This document shows positions 1 through 5,339 of a stretch of 5,339 nt of DNA, piece after piece; position 1 is the stretch's first letter, and every line of letters begins with the position of its first letter. Under the pieces are notes generated by a model that saw only the letters and a list, made by a program, of their open reading frames with translations, did no database searches and was not told the origin of the DNA. This stretch comes from Firmicutes bacterium CAG:475 (GTDB lineage Bacteria; Bacillota; Clostridia; Christensenellales; CAG-917). Position numbers and translations under genes: made by a program. The DNA is taken from contig FR895586.1 in NCBI GenBank assembly GCA_000434435.1, positions 1-5,339 of the forward strand. Direction: 5' to 3'.

Positions 1-2446
1 CCGCTCTTCCGAGCACGACGAGTTTGAGCACGTCGCCCATGCCGTCTTCGAGGTTTTTGTCGATATATCTTTCGTCAGCAACCGGGAATGAGCAAAGATG
101 CACGCTTTCGGGAGCGTCTTTGTCAAAGTTGCAAACTAGGTTGCGATACATGCTCTCTGCCATAAACGGCGTGTAAGGTGCAAGAATCTTGGAGAGCGTG
201 GAAAGAACGGTGTAAAGCGTTGTGTATGCCGCTTCTTTGCTCTTTGACATCTCGCTGCCCCAGAAACGCTCGCGTGAACGACGCACGTACCAGTTGGAAA
301 GATTGTCCACAAACTCGCCTATCGCACGCGAAGTTTCGGTGATCTTGTATTGATCGAGCCCTTCGTCAACCGTCTTGATAAGTGTGTTGAGGCAGGACAA
401 AATCCATCTGTCCATGATGGTGAGCTTTTGATCTTCGAGCTTATGCTCCGTGGGATTGAATTTGTCGATTTCGGCATAGAGGACGAAAAACGCATAGGTG
501 TTCCAAAGCGTGCCCATGAACTTGCGTTGAGATTCGCTCACGGCATCCGCATGGAATCTGGAAGGAAGCCACGGCGCACTGGTGGTGTAGAAATACCATC
601 TTGTAGCGTCCGCACCTTGCTTGTCGAGAACCGTCCACGGATCGACGACGTTGCCCTTGTGTTTGGACATCTTGATACCGTCCTTGTCGTTGACGTGTCC
701 CAAAACTATGCAGTTTTTGAAGGGCGCGCGTCCGAAAAGCACCGTGCTGACCGCCAAAAGCGTGTAGAACCAGCCTCTCGTTTGGTCGACAGCCTCGGAA
801 ATGAAGTCCGCAGGAAAAACTTTTTCGAAAACTTCCTTGTTTTCAAACGGATAATGCCATTGAGCAAAAGGCATGGAACCGGAATCGAACCAGCAGTCCA
901 AAACTTCGGGCGTACGCACCATTTCGCCGCCGCACTCGCACTCCCACTTTACGTCGTCGATGTATGGACGATGCAATTCGACATCGTGGTCGAGATGAGC
1001 TTTTTCACGCAATTCTTCTCTCGAGCCGATTACATGCACTTTTCCACACTTGTTGCACACCCAGATAGGAAGCGGTGTGCCCCAATACCTTTCGCGAGAA
1101 ATGCCCCAGTCGATGACGTTTTCAAGGAAATTGCCCATTCTGCCCTTTTTGATGGTGTCGGGCATCCAGTTGACCGAATCGTTGGAAGCAAGAAGTTGCT
1201 CCTTGACAGCAGTCATCTTCACAAACCAGCTCGAACGTGCATAGTAAAGAAGCGGAGTGTCGCATCTCCAACAGAACGGATAACTGTGAGTGAACTTCAA
1301 AGTTTTGAAAAGTTTGTTTTCGCCTTTAAGTTTCTCGATGATATATTTGTCGGCGTCTTTGCAGAACAATCCTTTAAAATCGTAAACGGCATCTTTGAAT
1401 CTGCCTCTGTCGTCAACCATTTGTACGAAAGGAAGATTGTATTTTTTGCCGACTTTGCTGTCGTCCTCGCCGAATGCGGGCGCGATATGGACTATACCCG
1501 TGCCGTCGGTGAGAGTAACGTAAGAGTCGTTTGTGACGTAATAACCCTTTTCCTTTGCACCGGTTTCGTAGTCGAAAAGCGGTTCGTATTCGACGTATTC
1601 GTACTCGCTGCCCTTCTTGGTGTCAATCTTGACGTATTCCGCTTCGTCTTTGAAAAGGGACGGAATAAGCGCGTCGGCAAGAATATAGAACTCGTCACCG
1701 ACTTGAATCTTTGTGTAGTCCTCTTTTGCGTTCATGCAAAGCGCGACGTTGGACGGGAGAGTCCAAGGAGTCGTCGTCCAGGCAAGAAAATAGGTGTTGT
1801 CAACGCCTTTAAGCTTGAATTTGACGAATACGGAAGTTTCCTCGACGTCTTTGTAGCCTTGCGCGACTTCGTGCGAAGAGAGCGCGGTTCCGCAACGAGG
1901 GCAATAAGGCACGATTTTGTAGCCCTTGTAGATAAGCCCCTTGTCTGCCATCTGTTTGATTGCCCACCACACCGACTCGATGTAATTGTTGTCATAGGTG
2001 ATATACGGGTTTTTCATGTCCGCCCAGTAGCCGATGCGGTCGGACATCTTTTGCCACTCGTCGGTGTATTTCCAAACGGACTCCTTGCACTTTTTGATAA
2101 AAGGCTCGATGCCGTATTTTTCGATTTCTTGCTTGCCGTCAATGCCGAGTTGTTTTTCGACTTCAAGCTCGACGGGCAAACCGTGAGTATCCCAGCCCGC
2201 TTTGCGCAAGACGTGATATCCCTTCATGGTTTTGTAACGAGGGATAATGTCCTTCATGACACGGGTGAGGATGTGACCGATGTGCGGTTTTCCGTTTGCG
2301 GTCGGTGGTCCGTCATAAAAACTAAATTCGGGATTGCCTTCGTTTTTCTTTACGCTCTTTTCGAAAATGTTCTCTTCTTTCCAAAAAGCGAGAACTTCTT
2401 TTTCGCGGTCGACGAAATTCAAATTTGTTTCAACGGGTTTGTACAT
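1..2446 (-). CDS. ileS: Isoleucyl-tRNA synthetase, long type 2 form (3' end outside window)
   Basis: Cytoplasmic class I synthetase that charges tRNA-Ile with isoleucine and edits mischarged valine. The start is the ATG at 2446-2444, preceded by AGAGGA five bases or so upstream. The frame stays open to the left edge, giving 815 residues; type 2 enzymes run about 1,030-1,050, so roughly 220 C-terminal residues are missing. Visible motifs: [14 protein letters not shown] with HIGH at 55-58; a Zn knuckle CPRC (182-185) and its partner CWRC (392-395); the Thr-rich editing motif TTTPWT (224-229) and [10 protein letters not shown] (320-329) of the CP1 domain; a second Cys cluster C464/C467 with C503/C505; KMSKH at 592-596; and the anticodon-domain motif [12 protein letters not shown] (718-729). 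The motif wording is that of the eukaryote-like type 2 class, which is linked to mupirocin tolerance; its HIGH motif is canonical. No TTA, CTA or TCA codon occurs between 350 and 2446, consistent with strong codon selection. The product is certain; the type 2 assignment is from motif wording. Confidence 0.97.
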   Translation of the reverse strand, partial: MYKPVETNLNFVDREKEVLAFWKEENIFEKSVKKNEGNPEFSFYDGPPTANGKPHIGHILTRVMKDIIPRYKTMKGYHVLRKAGWDTHGLPVELEVEKQLGIDGKQEIEKYGIEPFIKKCKESVWKYTDEWQKMSDRIGYWADMKNPYITYDNNYIESVWWAIKQMADKGLIYKGYKIVPYCPRCGTALSSHEVAQGYKDVEETSVFVKFKLKGVDNTYFLAWTTTPWTLPSNVALCMNAKEDYTKIQVGDEFYILADALIPSLFKDEAEYVKIDTKKGSEYEYVEYEPLFDYETGAKEKGYYVTNDSYVTLTDGTGIVHIAPAFGEDDSKVGKKYNLPFVQMVDDRGRFKDAVYDFKGLFCKDADKYIIEKLKGENKLFKTLKFTHSYPFCWRCDTPLLYYARSSWFVKMTAVKEQLLASNDSVNWMPDTIKKGRMGNFLENVIDWGISRERYWGTPLPIWVCNKCGKVHVIGSREELREKAHLDHDVELHRPYIDDVKWECECGGEMVRTPEVLDCWFDSGSMPFAQWHYPFENKEVFEKVFPADFISEAVDQTRGWFYTLLAVSTVLFGRAPFKNCIVLGHVNDKDGIKMSKHKGNVVDPWTVLDKQGADATRWYFYTTSAPWLPSRFHADAVSESQRKFMGTLWNTYAFFVLYAEIDKFNPTEHKLEDQKLTIMDRWILSCLNTLIKTVDEGLDQYKITETSRAIGEFVDNLSNWYVRRSRERFWGSEMSKSKEAAYTTLYTVLSTLSKILAPYTPFMAESMYRNLVCNFDKDAPESVHLCSFPVADERYIDKNLEDGMGDVLKLVVLGRA

Positions 2447-2480
2447 ATTGTCCTCTAATGTATTTTTCTAATAGATTTTT

Positions 2481-2509
2481 ATTATACTTTGTTAGGTCGC
2501 AAAATGCAA
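2481..2509 (-). promoter_or_regulatory. ileS promoter
   Basis: On the minus strand, TTGCAT (2509-2504) is separated by 17 bases from a perfect TATAAT (2486-2481). Transcription would start near 2474, leaving a leader of about 28 bases before the ileS ATG. That is too short for a T-box or any other riboswitch, so ileS looks constitutively transcribed from this site. Growth-rate control cannot be excluded. Confidence 0.8.
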
Positions 2510-2512
2510 CCG

Positions 2513-2529
2513 ATTGAGTCAAACTCGAT
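2513..2529. promoter_or_regulatory. Small dyad between divergent promoters
   Basis: ATTGAGT and ACTCGAT form a 7-bp dyad around a CAA spacer; one pair is T/G rather than T/A. It lies in the gap between the two outward-facing -35 boxes (ileS at 2504-2509, tRNA-Gly at 2537-2542), where a regulator could touch both promoters. The match is short and could be chance. Confidence 0.2.
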
Positions 2530-2536
2530 AAAATGT

Positions 2537-2564
2537 TTGACAAAATCTTTGTGCGTGATACAAT
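2537..2564 (+). promoter_or_regulatory. tRNA-Gly promoter
   Basis: A perfect TTGACA (2537-2542), a 16-base spacer and TACAAT (2559-2564) preceded by TGA, which makes an extended -10. The start would fall near 2571, about 11 bases before the mature tRNA 5' end. This is a strong, near-consensus housekeeping sigma promoter, as expected for a stable RNA gene. Confidence 0.85.
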
Positions 2565-2581
2565 CTAAAAGTAATCGTTTT

Positions 2582-2655
2582 GCGGGCGTAGTTTAATGGC
2601 AAAACGAAAGCTTCCCAAGCTTTAGTCGTGAGTTCGATTCTCATCGCCCGCTCCA
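2582..2655 (+). tRNA. tRNA-Gly, anticodon CCC
   Basis: A complete 74-nt cloverleaf with encoded CCA. The acceptor stem GCGGGCG pairs perfectly with CGCCCGC. The D arm is GTTT/AAAC around AATGGCA, with the usual GG. The anticodon stem AAAGC/GCTTT closes the loop TTCCCAA, so the anticodon is CCC and decodes the GGG glycine codon. The T arm is GTGAG/CTCAT around TTCGATT, with one G-T pair. The discriminator base is T73, the usual base for bacterial tRNA-Gly. It is a single-gene transcription unit with its own promoter and terminator, transcribed away from ileS. Confidence 0.97.
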
Positions 2656-2659
2656 CATG

Positions 2660-2685
2660 GCACGCTTCGGCGTGCTTTTTCTTTT
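2660..2685 (+). terminator. Intrinsic terminator of tRNA-Gly
   Basis: A GCACGC/GCGTGC stem with a stable UUCG tetraloop (2660-2675) is followed by TTTTTCTTTT. It begins only four bases after the CCA end, so the primary transcript needs very little 3' trimming. Confidence 0.93.
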
Positions 2686-2715
2686 AAGATTTTTATGTTT
2701 TAAAAATCAATCAAT

Positions 2716-2730
2716 AACACGATATGTGTT
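2716..2730. promoter_or_regulatory. Dyad 1 upstream of ABC operon (candidate operator)
   Basis: AACAC-GATAT-GTGTT, a perfect 5-bp inverted repeat with a 5-bp centre. Its core ACACGATATGTGT differs by one base from the core of the dyad at 2826-2842. It lies about 180 bp upstream of the ABC -35 box, so if it binds protein it would be an auxiliary or looping site. No transcription factor gene is present in the window to assign it to. Confidence 0.4.
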
Positions 2731-2825
2731 TGGAAAATGTATTTTTTTACGATTTTTTATTAAAACAAGCCCGTTTTAGCGGTTTTTTATGTATCTTTGT
2801 ACACTTATCGTATTTTCGTTAGTTG

Positions 2826-2842
2826 ATACACGATACGTGTAT
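2826..2842. promoter_or_regulatory. Dyad 2 upstream of ABC operon (candidate operator)
   Basis: ATACAC-GATAC-GTGTAT, a perfect 6-bp inverted repeat with a 5-bp centre. Its 13-base core matches dyad 1 at 12 of 13 positions, and the dyad centres are 111 bp apart. It lies about 55 bp upstream of the ABC -35 box. Arms of this length and spacing suit a dimeric helix-turn-helix regulator. Confidence 0.45.
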
Positions 2843-2896
2843 ATAGCAAGACAAACATTAAATACGAATTAATATTTGCCTTTAAATCGAAATAAA

Positions 2897-2924
2897 TGGA
2901 CACGTGTGTATTTTGTGGTATAAT
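2897..2924 (+). promoter_or_regulatory. ABC operon promoter
   Basis: TGGACA (2897-2902), a 16-base spacer and a perfect TATAAT (2919-2924) preceded by TGG, which makes an extended -10. Transcription should begin near 2931, about 29 bases before the ATPase ATG. The leader is too short for an attenuator or riboswitch, so control would act at the DNA level. Confidence 0.8.
2900..2907. promoter_or_regulatory. ACACGTGT palindrome overlapping ABC -35 box
   Basis: An 8-bp perfect palindrome made of the same ACAC and GTGT half-sites as the upstream dyads but with no spacer. It shares bases 2900-2902 with the -35 hexamer, so a protein bound here would block RNA polymerase. The missing 5-bp centre means it may not be the same site type. 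Confidence 0.4.
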
Positions 2925-2939
2925 CGAACTATCAAAATA

Positions 2940-2946
2940 AAAGGAG
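2940..2946 (+). promoter_or_regulatory. Ribosome binding site of ABC ATPase, long spacing
   Basis: AAAGGAG is a strong Shine-Dalgarno match but ends 13 bases before the ATG at 2960, where 7-9 is usual. The only other nearby start-like codon, TTG at 2955-2957, is out of frame, and the family N-terminus begins at the ATG, so that start stands. Translation may be less than maximal. Confidence 0.75.
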
Positions 2947-2959
2947 TAATAATTTTGTT

Positions 2960-3880
2960 ATGAACGTATTCGAAACGTCACATTTGACAAAGAAGTACGG
3001 GAAGAACAAAGTCGTATTGGACGACGTAAATCTGACCGTGCGCGAAGGCGACATATACGGATTGGTCGGAAGAAACGGAGCGGGAAAAACTACGCTCATC
3101 CGCATACTTTCGGGGCTTGCGACTCAAACGAGCGGCGAAGTCAAAATCAACGGCGCAACGACCGCCGACGCTCTTGCATACGAGCGCAGAAAAATCGGTT
3201 CTATCATTGACTCCCCCGCTCTTTCCACTCACCTCACGGCAATAGAAAACATGAAGTCTATGGGCTACGCAATCGGAGTTACCAACGAAGAAAAGCTGAA
3301 AGACATTTTGCATAAAGTCGGTCTTGATCCAAACAACCCGACAAAAGTCAAAAACTATTCCCTGGGTATGAAACAACGCCTTGCAATCGCTATTGCTCTA
3401 ATAGGCGATCCGAGCATACTCATTTTGGACGAACCCGTAAACGGACTCGATCCCACCGGAATTTTCGAGGTAAGAGAACTTTTGCAAAGATTGAATCGCG
3501 ACGGCGTTACCATCCTTATCTCGTCGCATTTGCTTGCAGAACTTCAAAAACTCGCAACTTGCTACGGCATCATCGAAGGCGGAAAACTCGTCAAGGAATT
3601 GCGTCAAAGCGATCTCGAAGAACTTTGCAGACCTTATATCAAAGTCGTGGTGGACGATTTGAAAATCGCGCTTAACGTGGTTGTGGAAAACTATCACGCG
3701 CACGACTTCGAGATACTCCCCTACAACACTCTTGCGCTTTACGACTTGTCTAAAGACGTCCCGACCGTCGCAAAAATGTTTTCCGACGCAAACGTTTCGG
3801 TTTTGAGCATATCCGAGTGTCAGGGCGACCTCGAATCCACGTTTATTTCGCTTATGGGAGGTATCAAAAATGAACAATAA
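2960..3880 (+). CDS. ABC transporter ATP-binding protein, BcrA/ABC-2 exporter type
   Basis: A 306-residue ATPase that would power the permease encoded immediately downstream. All nucleotide-binding elements are visible in order: aromatic A-loop residue Y13, Walker A GRNGAGKT (37-44, K43), signature YSLGMKQR (133-140), Walker B ILILDEP with catalytic E158, D-loop GLDP (162-165) and switch H190. The Q-loop region reads IGSIIDSPAL (79-88), with Asp84 where most ABC proteins have Gln. An acidic residue here is a recognisable trait of the BcrA/bacitracin and lantibiotic-immunity-like group. Residues 215-306 form the extra C-terminal domain usual for these ATPases and end near LESTFISLMGG. The gene follows its own extended -10 promoter and overlaps the permease by 11 bp. 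The substrate is unknown: peptide antibiotic or bacteriocin immunity is plausible from family resemblance, but nothing in the window proves it. Confidence 0.95.
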   Translation: MNVFETSHLTKKYGKNKVVLDDVNLTVREGDIYGLVGRNGAGKTTLIRILSGLATQTSGEVKINGATTADALAYERRKIGSIIDSPALSTHLTAIENMKSMGYAIGVTNEEKLKDILHKVGLDPNNPTKVKNYSLGMKQRLAIAIALIGDPSILILDEPVNGLDPTGIFEVRELLQRLNRDGVTILISSHLLAELQKLATCYGIIEGGKLVKELRQSDLEELCRPYIKVVVDDLKIALNVVVENYHAHDFEILPYNTLALYDLSKDVPTVAKMFSDANVSVLSISECQGDLESTFISLMGGIKNEQ

Positions 3881-4703
3881 TTCATTCTCTTTGGCTTTCA
3901 CGAGTGACGTTTACAGAATGAGAAAACTCAAAAGCGTTTGGGTTTCGCTTATAATTATGTTTTTGGCTATCTTTTTGACCTTTGCCGTCTATTGGATCGG
4001 AATGAAAATAATCGAAAACACTCCCCCCGAACAAGCTCCGGATGCAGACGGCACAATGCAGATTTTCGATTTGTTGATAGTAAATCTGCTATATGGTTCG
4101 TCATCGATTGCTTGCATAGAATTTTTGATCGCAATCGTCGCATGTATATTTATCGGCAAAGACTTTTCAAACGGATACGTTGCGCTGACAACGGCAAGGG
4201 GTGCAAAGCGAGCGGACACCTACTTCTCGAAATGGTTGTCAATGGTGTGCCTGTTCTTCTTTTACATGTGCTTTGCGCTTGTTGTGAGCGGAATCTTTTA
4301 CGCAATCAGCGGTAGTCCGGGCGGTTTTACAAGCGCAAAATTCGGCATACTAATGCGCAACTTTGCACTTCAATTCCTTGCCGGCGTGGCAAGCGTGTCA
4401 ATTTTTGTGATGGTGAACTTCCTTTGCAGATCCACGGGAACGTCTATTGCAACATGTATTGCGGCATACTTGCTTTTGAGCGTAGTCGTGAGCGTCATCT
4501 CAACCGTCATTGCCACAAACGACGTCAACGGAACGAAACTCGATTGGACAATATTCCTTCCCTTGCAACAAATGGGTATCGCGACGACCGCTGAAAAACT
4601 GGCGAATGAACAAATCGTTGCGGCAACCGTTATGCCCGTCGTTTATACCGTGATAAGCACGCTTATTGGCTATTTTACGTTTAAAAAACGCGATATAAAA
4701 TAA
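3870..4703 (+). CDS. ABC-2 type permease, partner of upstream ATPase
   Basis: A 277-residue integral membrane protein. Six hydrophobic segments can be read at about 23-45, 75-96, 122-146, 163-184, 192-214 and 249-271, the usual ABC-2 half-transporter layout. A charged N-terminus and a C-terminal KKRDIK both suggest cytoplasmic ends. After segment 2 comes GKDFSNGYVALTTARGAKR (96-114), the cytoplasmic loop typical of ABC-2 permeases (acidic/aromatic start, Gly, basic end), probably the coupling region for the ATPase. A hydrophilic stretch (50-63, Pro and acidic rich) would be the first extracellular loop. The ATG at 3870 overlaps the ATPase stop by 11 bp and has GGGAGG (3856-3861) eight bases upstream inside the ATPase gene, so translation is probably coupled. 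It presumably dimerises to form the pore. Sequence similarity within this family is weak, so the substrate cannot be named. Confidence 0.92.
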   Translation: MNNNSFSLAFTSDVYRMRKLKSVWVSLIIMFLAIFLTFAVYWIGMKIIENTPPEQAPDADGTMQIFDLLIVNLLYGSSSIACIEFLIAIVACIFIGKDFSNGYVALTTARGAKRADTYFSKWLSMVCLFFFYMCFALVVSGIFYAISGSPGGFTSAKFGILMRNFALQFLAGVASVSIFVMVNFLCRSTGTSIATCIAAYLLLSVVVSVISTVIATNDVNGTKLDWTIFLPLQQMGIATTAEKLANEQIVAATVMPVVYTVISTLIGYFTFKKRDIK

Positions 4704-4725
4704 TCGGAAACAACAATTTTAACTT

Positions 4726-4754
4726 AAAAAATCGTCGAATATCGGCGATTTTTT
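4726..4754 (+). terminator. Terminator of ABC operon
   Basis: Arms AAAAAATCGTCG (4726-4737) and CGGCGATTTTTT (4743-4754) pair over 12 bp with one G-T wobble, around the loop AATAT. The A-run on the left and T-run on the right make it potentially bidirectional. It starts 22 bases after the permease stop. Confidence 0.9.
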
Positions 4755-4836
4755 CTTATGTGCCGACGGTTTTTGACAAGATAATCCTAAAAATACGTGC
4801 GGCGATTTTTCATAGGAAATTCAATAAATATTATTG

Positions 4837-4865
4837 TTGCAAAAATCAAATCTTAATGCTATAAT
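4837..4865 (+). promoter_or_regulatory. SRP RNA promoter
   Basis: TTGCAA (4837-4842), a 17-base spacer and a perfect TATAAT (4860-4865) predict a start at about 4871-4873. That coincides with the base where the 5' strand of the SRP RNA terminal helix begins (ACTGTGC, 4872). The preceding stretch 4755-4836 shows no other gene or site that I can support. Confidence 0.88.
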
Positions 4866-4871
4866 AATCAC

Positions 4872-5140
4872 ACTGTGCTAGACGGGGAGCTTGCGGTGCC
4901 CTGTAAACTACAATCCGCAATAGTAGTGTCGAACGCCGTCCGAGGTCTTTGATATGGTTGGCTGCACGGTGCAAGGAATGTTGATAGCAAGGTCCCGTGC
5001 AATGTCATACTGCGAACCGTGTCAGAGCTTGACCGCAGCAGCACTAAACAGGCGTTGGCGTGTGCCACGGGGAAACTTTGGAGGAGTCACCTACACCGTT
5101 TCCGCTTCGGTGTCGATTATCGAAGACGGTGCACAGTTTT
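4872..5140 (+). ncRNA. ffs: Signal recognition particle RNA, large type with Alu domain
   Basis: RNA core of the signal recognition particle, which binds Ffh and targets nascent membrane and secreted proteins to FtsY. At about 269 nt it matches the large Bacillus/Clostridium form (about 270 nt), not the short 4.5S form. The ends pair: ACTGTGC (4872-4878) with GCACAGT (5131-5137). Alu domain: helix 2 GACGG/CCGTC (4881-4885, 4936-4940); helix 3 closed by GGG/CCC (4885-4887, 4899-4901); the conserved TGTAA turn (4902-4906); helix 4 ACTAC/GTAGT (4907-4911, 4923-4927); and a perfect 6-bp loop-loop contact TTGCGG with CCGCAA (4891-4896, 4915-4920). Helix 5 includes GTCTTTGATA (4945-4954) with TATCGAAGAC (5118-5127) and CCCGTG/CACGGG (4994-4999, 5066-5071). 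The Ffh-binding helix 8 core is 5021-5042, beginning GTCAG and ending AGCAGC, with a UGAC apical loop in place of GGAA. Short ORFs here are chance. Confidence 0.95.
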
Positions 5141-5147
5141 TTTGTAC

Positions 5148-5181
5148 AAAATCCACCGACACTTTGATCGGTGGATTTTTT
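5148..5181 (+). terminator. SRP RNA downstream terminator
   Basis: Arms AAAATCCACCGA (5148-5159) and TCGGTGGATTTT (5168-5179) pair perfectly over 12 bp around an 8-base loop, and the T-run extends to 5181. It follows a first run of seven T (5137-5143) placed directly after the RNA's own terminal helix. Termination or 3' trimming could therefore occur at either site, this hairpin being the stronger. Confidence 0.92.
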
Positions 5182-5257
5182 GTCCCAAAAAAATTCAATG
5201 AGATGAATACCTATTTGATGAAATGACGCCGAAATTTTAATGAAAAACAAGGAAGAG

Positions 5258-5339
5258 CCTGCAACATAAACAGGAGCATACTTATTCGCTCAATCTGCCT
5301 ATTCCAAGTGCGAGCCGCAAGGCGGCGAGAATATGAGCG
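5258..5339. other. Hairpin-rich element at right edge (repeat edge or gene leader), incomplete
   Basis: This stretch is about 52% GC, against very AT-rich sequence just before it. It holds CCTG/CAGG (5258-5261, 5271-5274), GAGC/GCTC (5273-5276, 5288-5291), a perfect GCCGC-AAG-GCGGC hairpin (5314-5326) and outer arms CGCTCA (5287-5292) and TGAGCG (5334-5339) that the window edge cuts. No start codon with a convincing ribosome binding site precedes it. An ATG at 5333 could open a gene to the right; dnaX often follows the SRP RNA gene in Bacillota, but only two codons are visible. A minus-strand frame is open from the edge to a TAG at 5213-5211 (42 residues, Arg-rich, family unrecognised). The nature of the element is undecided. 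Confidence 0.35.

Larger units (their letters stand above)
2686..2895. other. AT-rich spacer upstream of ABC operon
   Basis: About 210 bp without a credible ORF or RNA gene: long A and T runs, and no good ribosome binding site with a start. The only structure I can support is two ACAC-N5-GTGT dyads (listed separately) and a weak CCG/CGG hairpin followed by six T near 2771-2787, too short to call a terminator. The composition fits a regulatory, possibly curved, upstream region. Confidence 0.6.

Noticed and set aside
350..2458. A 702-residue plus-strand protein opposite ileS
   Set aside because: It shows no recognisable domain, lies codon-for-codon antisense to a gene with every IleRS motif, and is explained by the absence of TTA, CTA and TCA codons in that part of ileS.
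2771..2787. Possible terminator CCG-TTTTAG-CGG followed by six T
   Set aside because: The stem is only three base pairs, and the tRNA already has a strong terminator at 2660-2685.
2978..3901. Minus-strand ORFs (132 and 167 residues) across the ATPase gene
   Set aside because: They are opposite a complete ABC ATPase with all motifs intact and have no family features or promoter context.
3938..4315. Plus-strand ORF of 125 residues within the permease gene
   Set aside because: It is an out-of-frame reading of the permease, low in hydrophobic structure, and has no ribosome binding site.
4773..4778. TTGACA upstream of the SRP RNA promoter
   Set aside because: No -10-like hexamer lies 15-19 bases downstream; the TTGCAA/TATAAT pair at 4837-4865 fits the RNA start.
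4743..4810. Repeated CGGCGATTTTT at 4743-4753 and 4800-4810
   Set aside because: Eleven bases, one copy being the terminator arm; no flanking repeat structure or mobile element features. Probably chance in AT-rich sequence.
4954..5226. Short plus- and minus-strand ORFs over 4868-5250
   Set aside because: They lie inside the SRP RNA gene and its terminator, whose paired structure accounts for the sequence. None has a good ribosome binding site.
1..5339. CRISPR array, insertion sequence, integrase or defence genes
   Set aside because: No regularly spaced repeats, transposase or integrase motifs, terminal inverted repeats, or nuclease or toxin-like ORFs were found on either strand.

Overview
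The window looks like chromosomal sequence from a Bacillota (Firmicutes) bacterium, most likely an uncultured or gut-type Clostridia. Four things point that way: a long-form (type 2) isoleucyl-tRNA synthetase, a large SRP RNA that carries an Alu domain, strong AGGAG-type ribosome binding sites, and moderate-to-low GC with AT-rich spacers. No marker here fixes a genus.

Layout. Positions 1-2446 hold the first 815 codons of ileS on the minus strand; the gene's 3' end lies beyond the left edge. A compact divergent control region (about 2447-2581) drives ileS leftward and a tRNA-Gly(CCC) gene (2582-2655) rightward. The tRNA has its own promoter and a tight intrinsic terminator. About 210 bp of AT-rich spacer follow, carrying two near-identical ACAC-N5-GTGT dyads and then a third, compact ACACGTGT palindrome that overlaps the -35 box of the next promoter. 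That promoter drives a two-gene operon (2960-4703) encoding an ABC-2 type exporter: a BcrA-like ATPase and a six-helix permease, overlapping by 11 bp. The operon ends in a strong A/T-flanked hairpin terminator.

A consensus-like promoter then transcribes a large SRP RNA (about 4872-5140). Its Alu domain, loop-loop pairing, 5'/3' end pairing and helix 8 core can all be read, and the apical loop of helix 8 is UGAC rather than GGAA. A U-run and a second hairpin terminator close that unit. The last ~85 bp are more GC-rich and hairpin-prone. They may be the edge of an intergenic repeat or the leader of the next gene.

How the parts work together: ileS, tRNA-Gly and SRP RNA are housekeeping units of translation and protein targeting, each with its own promoter. 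The ABC exporter is an accessory insertion between them and probably has its own regulation. I see no undescribed multi-gene system. The points most worth checking are the dyad array upstream of the exporter, the non-canonical SRP RNA helix 8 loop, and the right-edge element.
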